A stretch of 64,000 nucleotides of DNA from Oscillospiraceae bacterium (GTDB lineage: Bacteria; Bacillota; Clostridia; Oscillospirales; Acutalibacteraceae): the NCBI GenBank assembly GCA_902791235.1, contig CADAUV010000001.1, forward strand, positions 47,061 to 111,060, written 5' to 3'. The notes below the pieces were generated by a model that was given only the letters and a program-made list of their open reading frames with translations, was not told the origin of the DNA and did no database searches. Shown piece by piece: positions 32,943 through 41,542 of this stretch. The translations under genes were made by a program, and so were the position numbers. Numbering within the stretch: position 1 is the first letter of the stretch; each line of letters opens with the position of its first letter.

Positions 32943-34031
32943 ATGAAAAAGATATTAAGTTTAGCACTCGCTGTTCTTATGCTTTTCTCGGTTGTGTCAG
33001 GCATTAACCTTACCGCTTTCGCAGGCGACGACTGGGAAACCGACCCGATTGCTATTTTGCAGGACGGCTGGGTAAAGAAGGACGGAGTATGGTACTACGG
33101 CGAAGAGGGCACGGCAAAGACGGGCTGGCTCAAGGACAAGGGCAAGTGGTATTACCTTTCACCGAGCGAGGGCGGCGCAATGGTTGAAAATGATGTGCGT
33201 AAAATTAACGGCAAGATTTATGTTTTCAATAAATACGGCGCAATGCTCGAAAACGGCTGGAAAAGTCTTGAATTCAAGAATGACGATAATACAACCGAAA
33301 AGATATGGTGGTATATCCAGTCCGGCGGCGCTGCAAGGACGGGCTGGCTTCTTTCAAAGGGTAAATGGTATTATCTCGATAAAGAATACGGCTTTATGCT
33401 TAGTAATATTGTATATCCCATGGCGGATAAAACAGGCGGCATTAACGATAACACCGACTGGTACGCTTTTGATAAGAACGGCGCAATGGTAACGGGCGCA
33501 TGGTTCAGGTTTGATTCGGGCAATTATTCTGATGATATAGTCGTTGGCGGCAATAGCGTGAATTGGTATTACGCTAACGATAACGGCAAGCTTGCAAAGG
33601 GCTGGAAGCAGGTTAAGGGCAAGTGGTATTATTTCGACAAGAACTGCGCTATGTTCAGCGATGACTGGATTGAGGGTGCAAAGTCAACCGAGGATAATCC
33701 CGTATGGTATTATGTTAAGCCCGACGGCGCAATGGTAACAGGCTGGTATAAGTTTTCGGACGAAAATGCGTGGCATTATTTCGGCGCTGACGGCGCTGAG
33801 CGCTACGGCTGGCAGAAGGTAAATAATGTATGGTATTATCTCTATCCCAAAAATATCGGCGATTATGGCGATGAGGATTTTATCGGTATGGGTACTATGG
33901 CGACGGGCTGGCTTGAGCTTGAGGACGGAGTTTATTATCTTAAATCAAGCGGCGCAATGGTAACAGGCAAGCAGACTATTGACGGTGTAAATTATGAATT
34001 CACCTCAGCAGGCAGACTTATTACCGGTTAA
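32943..34031 (+). CDS. Secreted protein made of cell-wall-binding repeats
   Basis: 362 residues; signal peptide (ILSLALAVLMLFSVVSGINLTAFAG). Practically the whole mature protein is CW_binding_1-type repeats (for example KTGWLKDKGKWYYL, KGWKQVKGKWYYFDKN, VTGWYKFSDENAWHYF), some lengthened by insertions. There is no enzymatic or adhesion domain. It resembles its upstream neighbour in signal peptide and repeats, so one is probably a duplicate that lost the N-terminal part. GGAGA ribosome site. Confidence 0.9.
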   Translation: MKKILSLALAVLMLFSVVSGINLTAFAGDDWETDPIAILQDGWVKKDGVWYYGEEGTAKTGWLKDKGKWYYLSPSEGGAMVENDVRKINGKIYVFNKYGAMLENGWKSLEFKNDDNTTEKIWWYIQSGGAARTGWLLSKGKWYYLDKEYGFMLSNIVYPMADKTGGINDNTDWYAFDKNGAMVTGAWFRFDSGNYSDDIVVGGNSVNWYYANDNGKLAKGWKQVKGKWYYFDKNCAMFSDDWIEGAKSTEDNPVWYYVKPDGAMVTGWYKFSDENAWHYFGADGAERYGWQKVNNVWYYLYPKNIGDYGDEDFIGMGTMATGWLELEDGVYYLKSSGAMVTGKQTIDGVNYEFTSAGRLITG

Positions 34032-34051
34032 CCATTATAACTGAAACGAAT

Positions 34052-34092
34052 AAAAGCCTTGTGAACTTTATGTTCACAAGGCTTTTGGTTTT
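34052..34092. terminator. Bidirectional terminator
   Basis: AAAAGCCTTGTGAAC / GTTCACAAGGCTTTT perfect 15-base stem between convergent genes. Confidence 0.9.
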
Positions 34093-34098
34093 CCTGTT

Positions 34099-34596
34099 TT
34101 ACTTGATTGTGCTGAGCTTACCCTTCTGTGAAAGCGCGGGATACCCCCATTGCCTCAGCACCTCGTATGCACCTGCGCACACGGCGTTTGAGAGATTGAG
34201 GCTTCTTATAATCCCACGCATCGGCAGGCGCACGCACCTGTCGTAATTCTCTCTCAGAAGGTCCTCGGGAAGCCCCTTTGTTTCCTTGCCGAAAACGAGG
34301 AAGGCGCCGTTGTCATAGCTCATATCCGAATGGGCTTTACCGCCCTTTGTAGTAAAATAGTAGAAGCTTGCGCCCCTGTTTTTCTCAAAGAACTCCTCGG
34401 AGCTTTCGTAGTAGGTTATGTCAAGCTTATCCCAGTAGTCAAGCCCTGCGCGCTTCACCTGCTTATCGGTGATGTGAAAGCCCATGGGTCCCACGAGGTG
34501 GAGCCTTGCGCCCGTTGCGGCGCAGGTGCGCGCGATGTTGCCCGTGTTCTGCGGTATTTCGGGCTCTATAAGTGCGATGTTAAGCGAGTATTCCAT
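34099..34596 (-). CDS. trmL: tRNA (cytidine/uridine-34-2'-O)-methyltransferase
   Basis: 165 residues, the size of the minimal SPOUT methyltransferase TrmL. Motifs: PEIPQNTGNIARTC at the N-terminus, LVFGKETKGLP and the knot segment RLPMRGIIRSLNLSNAVCAGAYEVLRQ. It methylates the wobble ribose of two leucine tRNAs. It is the last gene of a leftward unit dus-nagA-trmL with overlaps. Confidence 0.94.
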   Translation of the reverse strand: MEYSLNIALIEPEIPQNTGNIARTCAATGARLHLVGPMGFHITDKQVKRAGLDYWDKLDITYYESSEEFFEKNRGASFYYFTTKGGKAHSDMSYDNGAFLVFGKETKGLPEDLLRENYDRCVRLPMRGIIRSLNLSNAVCAGAYEVLRQWGYPALSQKGKLSTIK

Positions 34597-35692
34597 CTAT
34601 ATAAACCTCTTTTATCTCTAAGTTTTCGTCAAGCACAAGAAGGTCTGCGCGCTTGCCGACGGCAATTGAGCCGATTTCGTTTTCCATACCGATTGCTCTT
34701 GCAGGGTTAATTGTGCATGCCCTGAGCGCAGTTTTAAAATCAATGCCGATATTCACAAGATTTTTGAATTCCTCGTGGATATTTGTGATTGAAGCGCCTA
34801 TTGTGCCGTCCTGAAGCTCGGCGTATTTTCCGCCCTCTCTTACAAAGACGCTCTGACCTCCGAGGTCAAATTCGCCTGCGCCGAGTCCCGCCGCTCTCAT
34901 CGAGTCGCTGACGACAACAGCTCTGTTATCGCCGAGAATATCAAAAGCATTTCTCAGCACCGTCGGGCAGATGTGGCTGAGGTCGCATATCAGCTCGCAC
35001 ATAACTCTTTCATCGTCAAGCGCCGTGCCTGCAAGCCCTGCGCTTCTGTGCGTCATCGGGCTCATAGCGTTGAAAAGGTGGGTTATATGCCTTGCGCCGA
35101 GGTTTAAAGCTTCCCTCGTCTGCGCTTCGTTTGCGTCTGAATGTCCGAGTGAAACAGTGCATTTATCACTTACGCTTTTTATGAATTTTGCATTACCCTC
35201 TATTTCGGGCGCAACGGTTATAAGCTTTATAAGACCGTCTGAAAGACCGTAAAGCTCGCTGAATTCCTCGGTGCTTGCGCCTCTGATATATTCGGGGTTT
35301 TGCGAGCCCTTTTTCTTTTCCGAGATGTAAGGACCCTCAAGGTTAATGCCGACAACTTTTGCTTTGCCTGCGTTATATTCTTTAATCGTTTTTACAATTT
35401 CTTTAAGTCTTTCACGGGGCATGGTCATCGCCGTGGGGCAGAAGGAGGTTACTCCGTTTTTTGCAAGGTATGAAGACATCCTGTCAAGTGAGTCGGTTCT
35501 TGCGTCGCAGGTATCGCCGCCGTTTGCGCCGTGGATATGTATGTCGATGAAACCGGGTACGATTATACAGCCGCTCATATCCCTGCCCTCGGGCAGAATA
35601 CCGAGCCTGCTTATTATTCCGTTTTGGATTTCTATATCGCCGAATTCCTTTTCAAAGAATTCGCCGAAGAAGGTACAGTTTTTAAGTATCAT
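34580..35692 (-). CDS. nagA: N-acetylglucosamine-6-phosphate deacetylase
   Basis: 370 residues, amidohydrolase fold. Metal and substrate motifs: PGFIDIHIHGANGGDT (residues 45-60), NLEGPYIS, SLGHSDAN, ITHLFNAMSPM and the catalytic Asp segment VVVSDSMRAAG. It converts GlcNAc-6-phosphate to glucosamine-6-phosphate for cell-wall sugar recycling. Overlaps dus upstream by four bases and trmL downstream by 17. Confidence 0.95.
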   Translation of the reverse strand: MILKNCTFFGEFFEKEFGDIEIQNGIISRLGILPEGRDMSGCIIVPGFIDIHIHGANGGDTCDARTDSLDRMSSYLAKNGVTSFCPTAMTMPRERLKEIVKTIKEYNAGKAKVVGINLEGPYISEKKKGSQNPEYIRGASTEEFSELYGLSDGLIKLITVAPEIEGNAKFIKSVSDKCTVSLGHSDANEAQTREALNLGARHITHLFNAMSPMTHRSAGLAGTALDDERVMCELICDLSHICPTVLRNAFDILGDNRAVVVSDSMRAAGLGAGEFDLGGQSVFVREGGKYAELQDGTIGASITNIHEEFKNLVNIGIDFKTALRACTINPARAIGMENEIGSIAVGKRADLLVLDENLEIKEVYIDGILA

Positions 35693-36657
35693 AACTCATT
35701 CTCTTTTGCAATTTTAAAGGCAAGCTCCTCGAGCTGTGAAAAATGCTCAAAGGTGCTTATCTCACGGCGAAAGGCGGCGCCGCCGCGCATACCCTTTGTG
35801 TAATATGCGGCATGGTGCCTTGCCTCGCGCATACCCGTGTATTCGCCTTTGTATTCGATAATCTTTTGAATATGCCTGAGCATAACGACCATTTTTTCAG
35901 CGGCGCTCACATCGGGAAGCACCCTGCATTCCTCAAGGTACGCTTTGAGCCGCCTGAAAAGCCACGGGTTCCCGAGAGCGCCCCTCGCAATCATAATTGC
36001 GTCGCAGCCCGTTTTTTCAAACATAAGCGCCGCCGACTGCTCGTCGGTAATATCCCCGTTACCTATAATGGGTATGCCTACTGCGGATTTTACCTGACGG
36101 ATAATATCGTAGTCAACCTTACCCGAATACATCTGCGCCCTTGTTCTGCCGTGGACAGTGATTGCCGCCGCGCCGTTTTTCTCGGCGATTTCGGCAAGCT
36201 CTACTGCGTTGACGCTCTCCTCGTCCCAGCCCTTTCGGATTTTTACCGTAACGGGAATTTCGACGGCGGAGCTTACCGCCTTTATAATTTCACCTGCAAG
36301 CTCAGGCTCCTTCATAAGACTTGCGCCAGCGCCGTTGCCTGCAACCTTAGGGGCAGGACAGCCCATATTTATGTCGATAATGCACGGCTTGTATTCAAGG
36401 CATTTTACAGCCGCCTGCGCCATAACTTCGGGCTCGGTGCCGAAAAGCTGAGCGCCTGTGCATTTTTCTCTCTCGCCGGGAGTGAGAAGCTCCGCGCTCT
36501 TTTTATCGCCCATTGTAAAGCCCTTTGCCGACACCATTTCCGTTACGGTGTACTCTGCGCCGAAATCGGTGCAAAGCTCACGAAACGCCTTGTCGGCAAT
36601 GCCTGCCATCGGCGCTAAAAATATTCCGTTTTGAAATTCTAAATTCTTAATTTTCAT
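35689..36657 (-). CDS. dusB: tRNA-dihydrouridine synthase (Dus family)
   Basis: 322 residues. FMN-dependent TIM barrel: LAPMAGIADKAFRELC at the start, the catalytic-cysteine region NMGCPAPKVAGNGAGASLM, VTVKIRKGWDEES, and the phosphate-binding IGNGDITD. It reduces specific uridines in the tRNA D-loop. The gene name is by family resemblance; which Dus subclass is uncertain. First gene of the leftward unit, divergent from polA. Confidence 0.92.
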   Translation of the reverse strand: MKIKNLEFQNGIFLAPMAGIADKAFRELCTDFGAEYTVTEMVSAKGFTMGDKKSAELLTPGEREKCTGAQLFGTEPEVMAQAAVKCLEYKPCIIDINMGCPAPKVAGNGAGASLMKEPELAGEIIKAVSSAVEIPVTVKIRKGWDEESVNAVELAEIAEKNGAAAITVHGRTRAQMYSGKVDYDIIRQVKSAVGIPIIGNGDITDEQSAALMFEKTGCDAIMIARGALGNPWLFRRLKAYLEECRVLPDVSAAEKMVVMLRHIQKIIEYKGEYTGMREARHHAAYYTKGMRGGAAFRREISTFEHFSQLEELAFKIAKENEL

Positions 36658-36760
36658 AATGTAAATAATATAACATATTAAAGGTCTTTTATCAAATATA
36701 TTCTTTTATAATAAGCTTATTTATGGTATAATAATAAAAATTACTTTAAGAGGTGGGTCT

Positions 36761-39373
36761 ATGCGGCTTCTGATTCTTGACGGCAACAGTATTATAAACC
36801 GTGCGTTTTACGGAATAAGACTGCTTACAAATAAAAAAGGCGAGTACACAAACGCCATATACGGCTTTTTAAATATTTTACTGAAGCTCGAGGAGGCATG
36901 CAAGCCCGACTGCGTTGCAACGGCTTTTGATGTCCATGCGCCCACCTTCAGACATAAGATGTACGATGAGTATAAGGCAGGAAGAAAGCCGATGCCCGAG
37001 GAGCTCAGGGAGCAGATGCCTGCGCTTAAAGAGATACTGCAGAGCCTCGGAATAAAAACGCTTGAGGCTGAGGGCTGGGAGGCTGATGACATCTTGGGCA
37101 CCTTTGCGCGCGCCTGCAGGGAAAACGGCGACGAGTGCTATATCGCAACGGGGGACCGTGATTCCTTACAGCTTGCGCACGGAGGCGTAAGGGTAATGCT
37201 CGCAAGGACGAAAATGGGTCAGGCGCAGACGGATATTTATGATGAAAAAGCAATAATGGACGAGTACGGAGTTACTCCGCACGAGCTTATTCAGGTAAAG
37301 GCGCTTCAGGGTGATTCAAGCGATAATATACCGGGTGTGCAGGGAGTGGGACCCAAGACGGCGCTCGAGCTTATTGCAAAGTACCACAGTGTTGAATATA
37401 TCTACGACCACCTTGACGAGCTTGACATCAAGGCAGGCACTAAAGCGAAGCTTGAAAAGGACAGGGATAATGCTGAGCTTTCGCTCAGGCTTGGCGAGAT
37501 AAGCACAGATGCGCCCGTTGACACAAGGCTGGAGCTTTACAGGCTTGGTAATACGGATATGCAAAAGGCGGTTTCTCTTTTCACAAGGTATGAGCTTTTC
37601 TCGCTTATACCGAGGTTTGAACTTGACCCGAACGCCGTAACGCTCACTGATGACGGTGGTGCTTCCGAGCCTGAGGCGGAGAGGACGCTTACCCGTCTTA
37701 CCTGTGTTGACGCCGATTATCTTCTTAAAAGGGTCAGGGACAGCGAGGTTTACTTTTATCCGAATATTGTTGACGGGACGGTTACCGATTTGCTTTTTGC
37801 CTTTGATGACGAGATTGTTGTTATGCCGTCGGAAACGCCCGAGTACTCCTATTTTGTAAGGAATTTCTTTGAGGATGAGAGCGTCAGGAAGTATTCCTAT
37901 AACACAAAGGAGCTTCACCGTCTTGCGTGTAAATACGGCGTGGAGCTTAAAAATGTCCGTGGGGATATTATGCTTTCGGCGTATCTTTTAAGACCGGGCG
38001 ACAGTGATTACAGCCTTGCTCACCTCTGCCTTGAATACGGCGTGAGAGTGCCTGAATTTTTAAACACTCTCGGCGAAAAGGAGGAAAGCGTATCCCTTGC
38101 AGGCGTAATTAAGCCGCTCAGCGACAAGCTTTCAAAGCTTATTGACGAGGCTGAGGAAACTGAGCTTTTAAATGAGATAGAGCTTCCCCTTTCAAGAGTG
38201 CTTGCGAAGATGGAATATGCAGGCGTTGAGGTTGACAAAAAGGGAATTGAGGAATTCGGCAAAGCCCTCGGACAGAGAATTAACAGCCTCACTGCCGAGA
38301 TTTACGAGAGCGTGGGCTATGAATTTAACATAAATTCACCGAAACAGCTTGGCGTCGCGCTTTTTGAGGATTTACATCTGCCCTGTAAGAAAAAGACAAA
38401 GACGGGCTATTCGACGAATGCCGAGGTGCTTGAAGGGCTTATAAACGAGCATCCCGTGATTTCACAGATACTTGAGTACAGGAGCCTTACAAAGCTAAAG
38501 TCCACCTACTGCGACGGACTTTTAAAGGTGATTGAGCCCGACGGAAGAATTCACACAAGGTTTAATCAGGTTGAAACAAGAACGGGCAGGATTTCTTCGC
38601 TCGAGCCTAATCTGCAGAATATCCCTATAAGAACAGAGCTCGGCAGGGAAATGCGTAAGTTTTTCATAGCAGGCGAGGGAAAGAAATTCGTTGACGCCGA
38701 TTACAGCCAGATTGAGCTTCGCGTTCTTGCCGATTTGTCGGACGATAAAAATATGATTGATGCATTTAACAGCGGCGACGATATTCACGCCATTACGGCT
38801 TCGCAGGTGTTTGACATTCCGCTCGAGCTTGTAACGCCGCAGTTCAGAAGCAGGGCAAAGGCGGTTAACTTCGGCATAGTTTACGGTATCGGCGCATTTT
38901 CGCTTGCTAAGGATATCGGCGTTTCAAACGGCGAGGCAAAGCAGTATATTGAAAACTATCTTGCCCATTACAGCGGCGTTGACGCATATATGAAGCGTAT
39001 GATTGAGCTTGCCAGGGAAAAGGGTTACAGCGAAACTCTGTTTAAGAGGAAGAGATATCTGCCCGAGCTTTCGTCCAAAAACCATATGCTTCGCGCTTTT
39101 GGCGAGCGTGTTGCGAGGAATATGCCCATTCAGGGAACAGCGGCTGATATTATCAAGATTGCGATGGTCAGGGTTGATGACAGACTGAAAGCCGAGAATA
39201 TGCGCTCACGCCTGATTTTACAGGTGCACGACGAGCTGATTGTCGAGTCGCCCGAGGAGGAGGCTGAAAAAGCGCTTGAAATTGTAACGCAGGAGATGGA
39301 AAACGCCTGCAAAATGAAGGTGCTTTTGCGTGCTGACGGTAAAATCGGCAATAGCTGGTATGAGGCTCACTGA
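36761..39373 (+). CDS. polA: DNA polymerase I
   Basis: 870 residues. N-terminal 5'-3' exonuclease (DGNSIINRAF, ATGDRDSLQL, GDSSDNIPGVQGVG), a middle domain of the 3'-5' exonuclease fold but without the usual DxE of motif I, so probably proofreading-deficient, and a complete polymerase domain with motif A DADYSQIELRVLA, motif B RSRAKAVNFGIVYG and motif C LQVHDELIVE. Fills Okazaki and repair gaps. GAGGTGGG site before the ATG. Followed within two bases by rimI and then tsaD. Confidence 0.97.
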   Translation: MRLLILDGNSIINRAFYGIRLLTNKKGEYTNAIYGFLNILLKLEEACKPDCVATAFDVHAPTFRHKMYDEYKAGRKPMPEELREQMPALKEILQSLGIKTLEAEGWEADDILGTFARACRENGDECYIATGDRDSLQLAHGGVRVMLARTKMGQAQTDIYDEKAIMDEYGVTPHELIQVKALQGDSSDNIPGVQGVGPKTALELIAKYHSVEYIYDHLDELDIKAGTKAKLEKDRDNAELSLRLGEISTDAPVDTRLELYRLGNTDMQKAVSLFTRYELFSLIPRFELDPNAVTLTDDGGASEPEAERTLTRLTCVDADYLLKRVRDSEVYFYPNIVDGTVTDLLFAFDDEIVVMPSETPEYSYFVRNFFEDESVRKYSYNTKELHRLACKYGVELKNVRGDIMLSAYLLRPGDSDYSLAHLCLEYGVRVPEFLNTLGEKEESVSLAGVIKPLSDKLSKLIDEAEETELLNEIELPLSRVLAKMEYAGVEVDKKGIEEFGKALGQRINSLTAEIYESVGYEFNINSPKQLGVALFEDLHLPCKKKTKTGYSTNAEVLEGLINEHPVISQILEYRSLTKLKSTYCDGLLKVIEPDGRIHTRFNQVETRTGRISSLEPNLQNIPIRTELGREMRKFFIAGEGKKFVDADYSQIELRVLADLSDDKNMIDAFNSGDDIHAITASQVFDIPLELVTPQFRSRAKAVNFGIVYGIGAFSLAKDIGVSNGEAKQYIENYLAHYSGVDAYMKRMIELAREKGYSETLFKRKRYLPELSSKNHMLRAFGERVARNMPIQGTAADIIKIAMVRVDDRLKAENMRSRLILQVHDELIVESPEEEAEKALEIVTQEMENACKMKVLLRADGKIGNSWYEAH

Positions 39374-39374
39374 T

Positions 39375-39800
39375 ATGCCTGAGATTAAAGAGTTTAAAGC
39401 CGAGCATATCGACGGCGTTTATGAGCTTGAAAAAATATGCTTTTCGCATCCTTGGTCAAGAGAGGACCTTGAGGCACAGCTCAGCATTCCGACCTCGCAT
39501 TTCGCAGTCGCTCTTGATAGCGGCAGGGTGGTCGGATATATGGGCCTGCAGATTCTGTCAGGCGAAGGATATGTAACGAATATAGCAGTTCTGCCCGAAT
39601 ACAGACGGCAGGGAATCGCGCAAAGCCTTATTGAAAGCTGTGCGCAGAATAAAATGGATTTTATCACCTTAGAGGTGAGAAAGAGCAATCTGCCTGCGAT
39701 TAAGCTTTACGAAAAGGCAGGCTTTGAGAATATGGGTATCCGCCCTCGCTTTTACACCGAGCCCGAGGAGGACGCCGTTATAATGACAAGGTATTTTTAG
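39375..39800 (+). CDS. rimI: Ribosomal protein alanine N-acetyltransferase
   Basis: 141 residues from the ATG at 39375, one base after the polA stop. GNAT fold: IAVLPEYRRQGIAQSLIES (acetyl-CoA motif A) and NLPAIKLYEKAGFENMGIR (motif B). Family members acetylate the N-terminus of ribosomal protein S18. The gene is next to tsaD, a very common pairing. Confidence 0.92.
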   Translation: MPEIKEFKAEHIDGVYELEKICFSHPWSREDLEAQLSIPTSHFAVALDSGRVVGYMGLQILSGEGYVTNIAVLPEYRRQGIAQSLIESCAQNKMDFITLEVRKSNLPAIKLYEKAGFENMGIRPRFYTEPEEDAVIMTRYF

Positions 39801-39801
39801 T

Positions 39802-40812
39802 ATGAAAATTTTAGGTATCGAGTCCTCCTGCGACGAAACCGCGGCTGCGGTTGTCGAGGACGGCAGGACGGTTTTATCAAATGTGATTGCAAGCTCGCTT
39901 GAGGAGCATAAGCTTTACGGCGGAGTTGTGCCTGAAATCGCTTCGCGCAGGCATGCGGAAGCAATAAGCTTTGTTGTAAAAAAAGCGCTTGAGGACGCGC
40001 ACTGCACTCTTGATGATATTGAGGCGGTTGCGGTAACATATGCGCCTGGGCTTATCGGTGCGCTTCTTGTGGGCGTGAATTTTGCAAAGGGACTTGCTCT
40101 TGCGTCGGGAAAGCCGCTTGTGCCCGTGCATCACATCAGGGGTCATATAGCCTCGAATTACATCACAGGCGATGCAAAGCCGCCGTTTCTCTGCCTGGTT
40201 GTCAGCGGAGGTCATTCCCATATCGTTGCTGTTAATTCCTATACGGATTTTGAGATTATCGGCAGGACGCGCGATGACGCAGCAGGCGAAGCGCTTGACA
40301 AGGCAGGCAGGTCGATGGGGCTTGAATATCCGGGCGGCGTGAGTATAGATAGGATTAGTCCGCAGGGTGATGACGCGGCGTTTACCTTCCCTAAGCCTAA
40401 GGTGGCAGGCGCACCGTATGATTTCTCCTTCAGCGGACTCAAGACAAGTGTTATAAATATTTTGCATAATGCGCAGCAGAAGGGCGAGGATATATGTATC
40501 CCCGACCTTGCGGCGTCCTTTCAGAAAAGCGTTGTTGACTGCCTGATTGAAAAGCTTGAGGCAGTTGCGCTTGAAAGGGGATATCGGAAAATTGTTCTTG
40601 CAGGCGGTGTTTCCGCTAATTCAAAGCTGAGAGCGGAGGCTCTTGAGATGTGTAAAAAGCATGGTTTTGAACTTTATCTTCCCGAGCTTAAATACTGCGG
40701 CGACAACGGCGCTATGATTGCCTCGCAGGGCTATTATGAGTATCTGGCAGGCAGGAGAGCTGACTCCTCTTTAAACGCCTATGCGACAATGCCGATTGAT
40801 AAACTGATATAA
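39802..40812 (+). CDS. tsaD: tRNA N6-adenosine threonylcarbamoyltransferase
   Basis: 336 residues, full length. Begins ILGIESSCDETAAAVV; metal-binding histidines in HHIRGHIASNY; nucleotide site LVVSGGHSH and LAGGVSANSKLR. Transfers the threonylcarbamoyl group to A37 of ANN-reading tRNAs with TsaB/TsaE, which are not in the window. One base after rimI. Confidence 0.97.
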   Translation: MKILGIESSCDETAAAVVEDGRTVLSNVIASSLEEHKLYGGVVPEIASRRHAEAISFVVKKALEDAHCTLDDIEAVAVTYAPGLIGALLVGVNFAKGLALASGKPLVPVHHIRGHIASNYITGDAKPPFLCLVVSGGHSHIVAVNSYTDFEIIGRTRDDAAGEALDKAGRSMGLEYPGGVSIDRISPQGDDAAFTFPKPKVAGAPYDFSFSGLKTSVINILHNAQQKGEDICIPDLAASFQKSVVDCLIEKLEAVALERGYRKIVLAGGVSANSKLRAEALEMCKKHGFELYLPELKYCGDNGAMIASQGYYEYLAGRRADSSLNAYATMPIDKLI

Positions 40813-40826
40813 AAAGGTATGAATAA

Positions 40827-40866
40827 GCGAGGTGCGGTAACTTTTGTTACCGCACCTCGCCTTTAT
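40827..40866. terminator. Terminator between tsaD and the convergent dockerin-like gene
   Basis: GCGAGGTGCGGTAAC / GTTACCGCACCTCGC, perfect 15-base stem with TTTT loop, followed by CTTTATTTTTTT. Confidence 0.92.
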
Positions 40867-40870
40867 TTTT

Positions 40871-41476
40871 TTACTGCGCCTGATTATACGCGTTTCTGAT
40901 TATTGCGTAATCCTTTGCGTTTATTATTTTATCATTACATACATCAAGGAAATATCCTGTTGCAAAGTCTGACGGGTGGTGGTTTACATATTTCACATCC
41001 CACTTCGCATAGATGTATTCGGGAGAATAGCTCACCGTGCCTTCGCCGCATACGGAGCAGGTAAAGTCAAAATTGCCCTCGTTGTTCAGCCCTGCACATT
41101 CATATGTATGACCCGTTGCAGGGATTTCAACAGTTTCAGTGATACCGCACCTTGAACATTCGCCTGTCTGATAGCCTGCGGTTTCACAGGTGGGCTCGAC
41201 AGTTTCCCGAGCAACTATGCTGTGGCCGAGTTTGGCAACGGTCTTATGAGTCCTCTTCATCTCTGCGCCGCAGGTACGGCAGTAAATAACCGAGTCATAG
41301 GAGCCGTCCTCGGTACAGGTCGCATTAACGACATTTTCCATAACCGCAGCGCCGCCCTTGTGGGTGTGCGGGTCAAGCGGAATAATCGGAGTATCCCAGT
41401 CGCCTGCGAATATAGTTAAGGGTAATGATATTAAAAGTATGATAGCTGCAATCAGTAATCTGCGTGATTTTTTCAT
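40871..41476 (-). CDS. Secreted cysteine-motif protein ending in a half dockerin
   Basis: 201 residues; signal peptide (LLIAAIILLISLPLTIFAGD). The middle has repeated zinc-ribbon-like cysteine pairs: YCRTCGAEM, ECSRCGIT and FTCSVCGEG, each preceded by CTEDGSYD- or CETAGYQT-like lead-ins, a module frequent in ruminococcal surface proteins. The C-terminus FLDVCNDKIINAKDYAIIRNAYN resembles a single dockerin calcium-binding helix rather than the usual pair. No enzymatic domain. Function unknown. Confidence 0.8.
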   Translation of the reverse strand: MKKSRRLLIAAIILLISLPLTIFAGDWDTPIIPLDPHTHKGGAAVMENVVNATCTEDGSYDSVIYCRTCGAEMKRTHKTVAKLGHSIVARETVEPTCETAGYQTGECSRCGITETVEIPATGHTYECAGLNNEGNFDFTCSVCGEGTVSYSPEYIYAKWDVKYVNHHPSDFATGYFLDVCNDKIINAKDYAIIRNAYNQAQ

Positions 41477-41542
41477 TTCCCTTTTCCTTTCCTTTAATGT
41501 AACTAAATAATAGCATTATAATTATATAAAGTCAAATATAAT

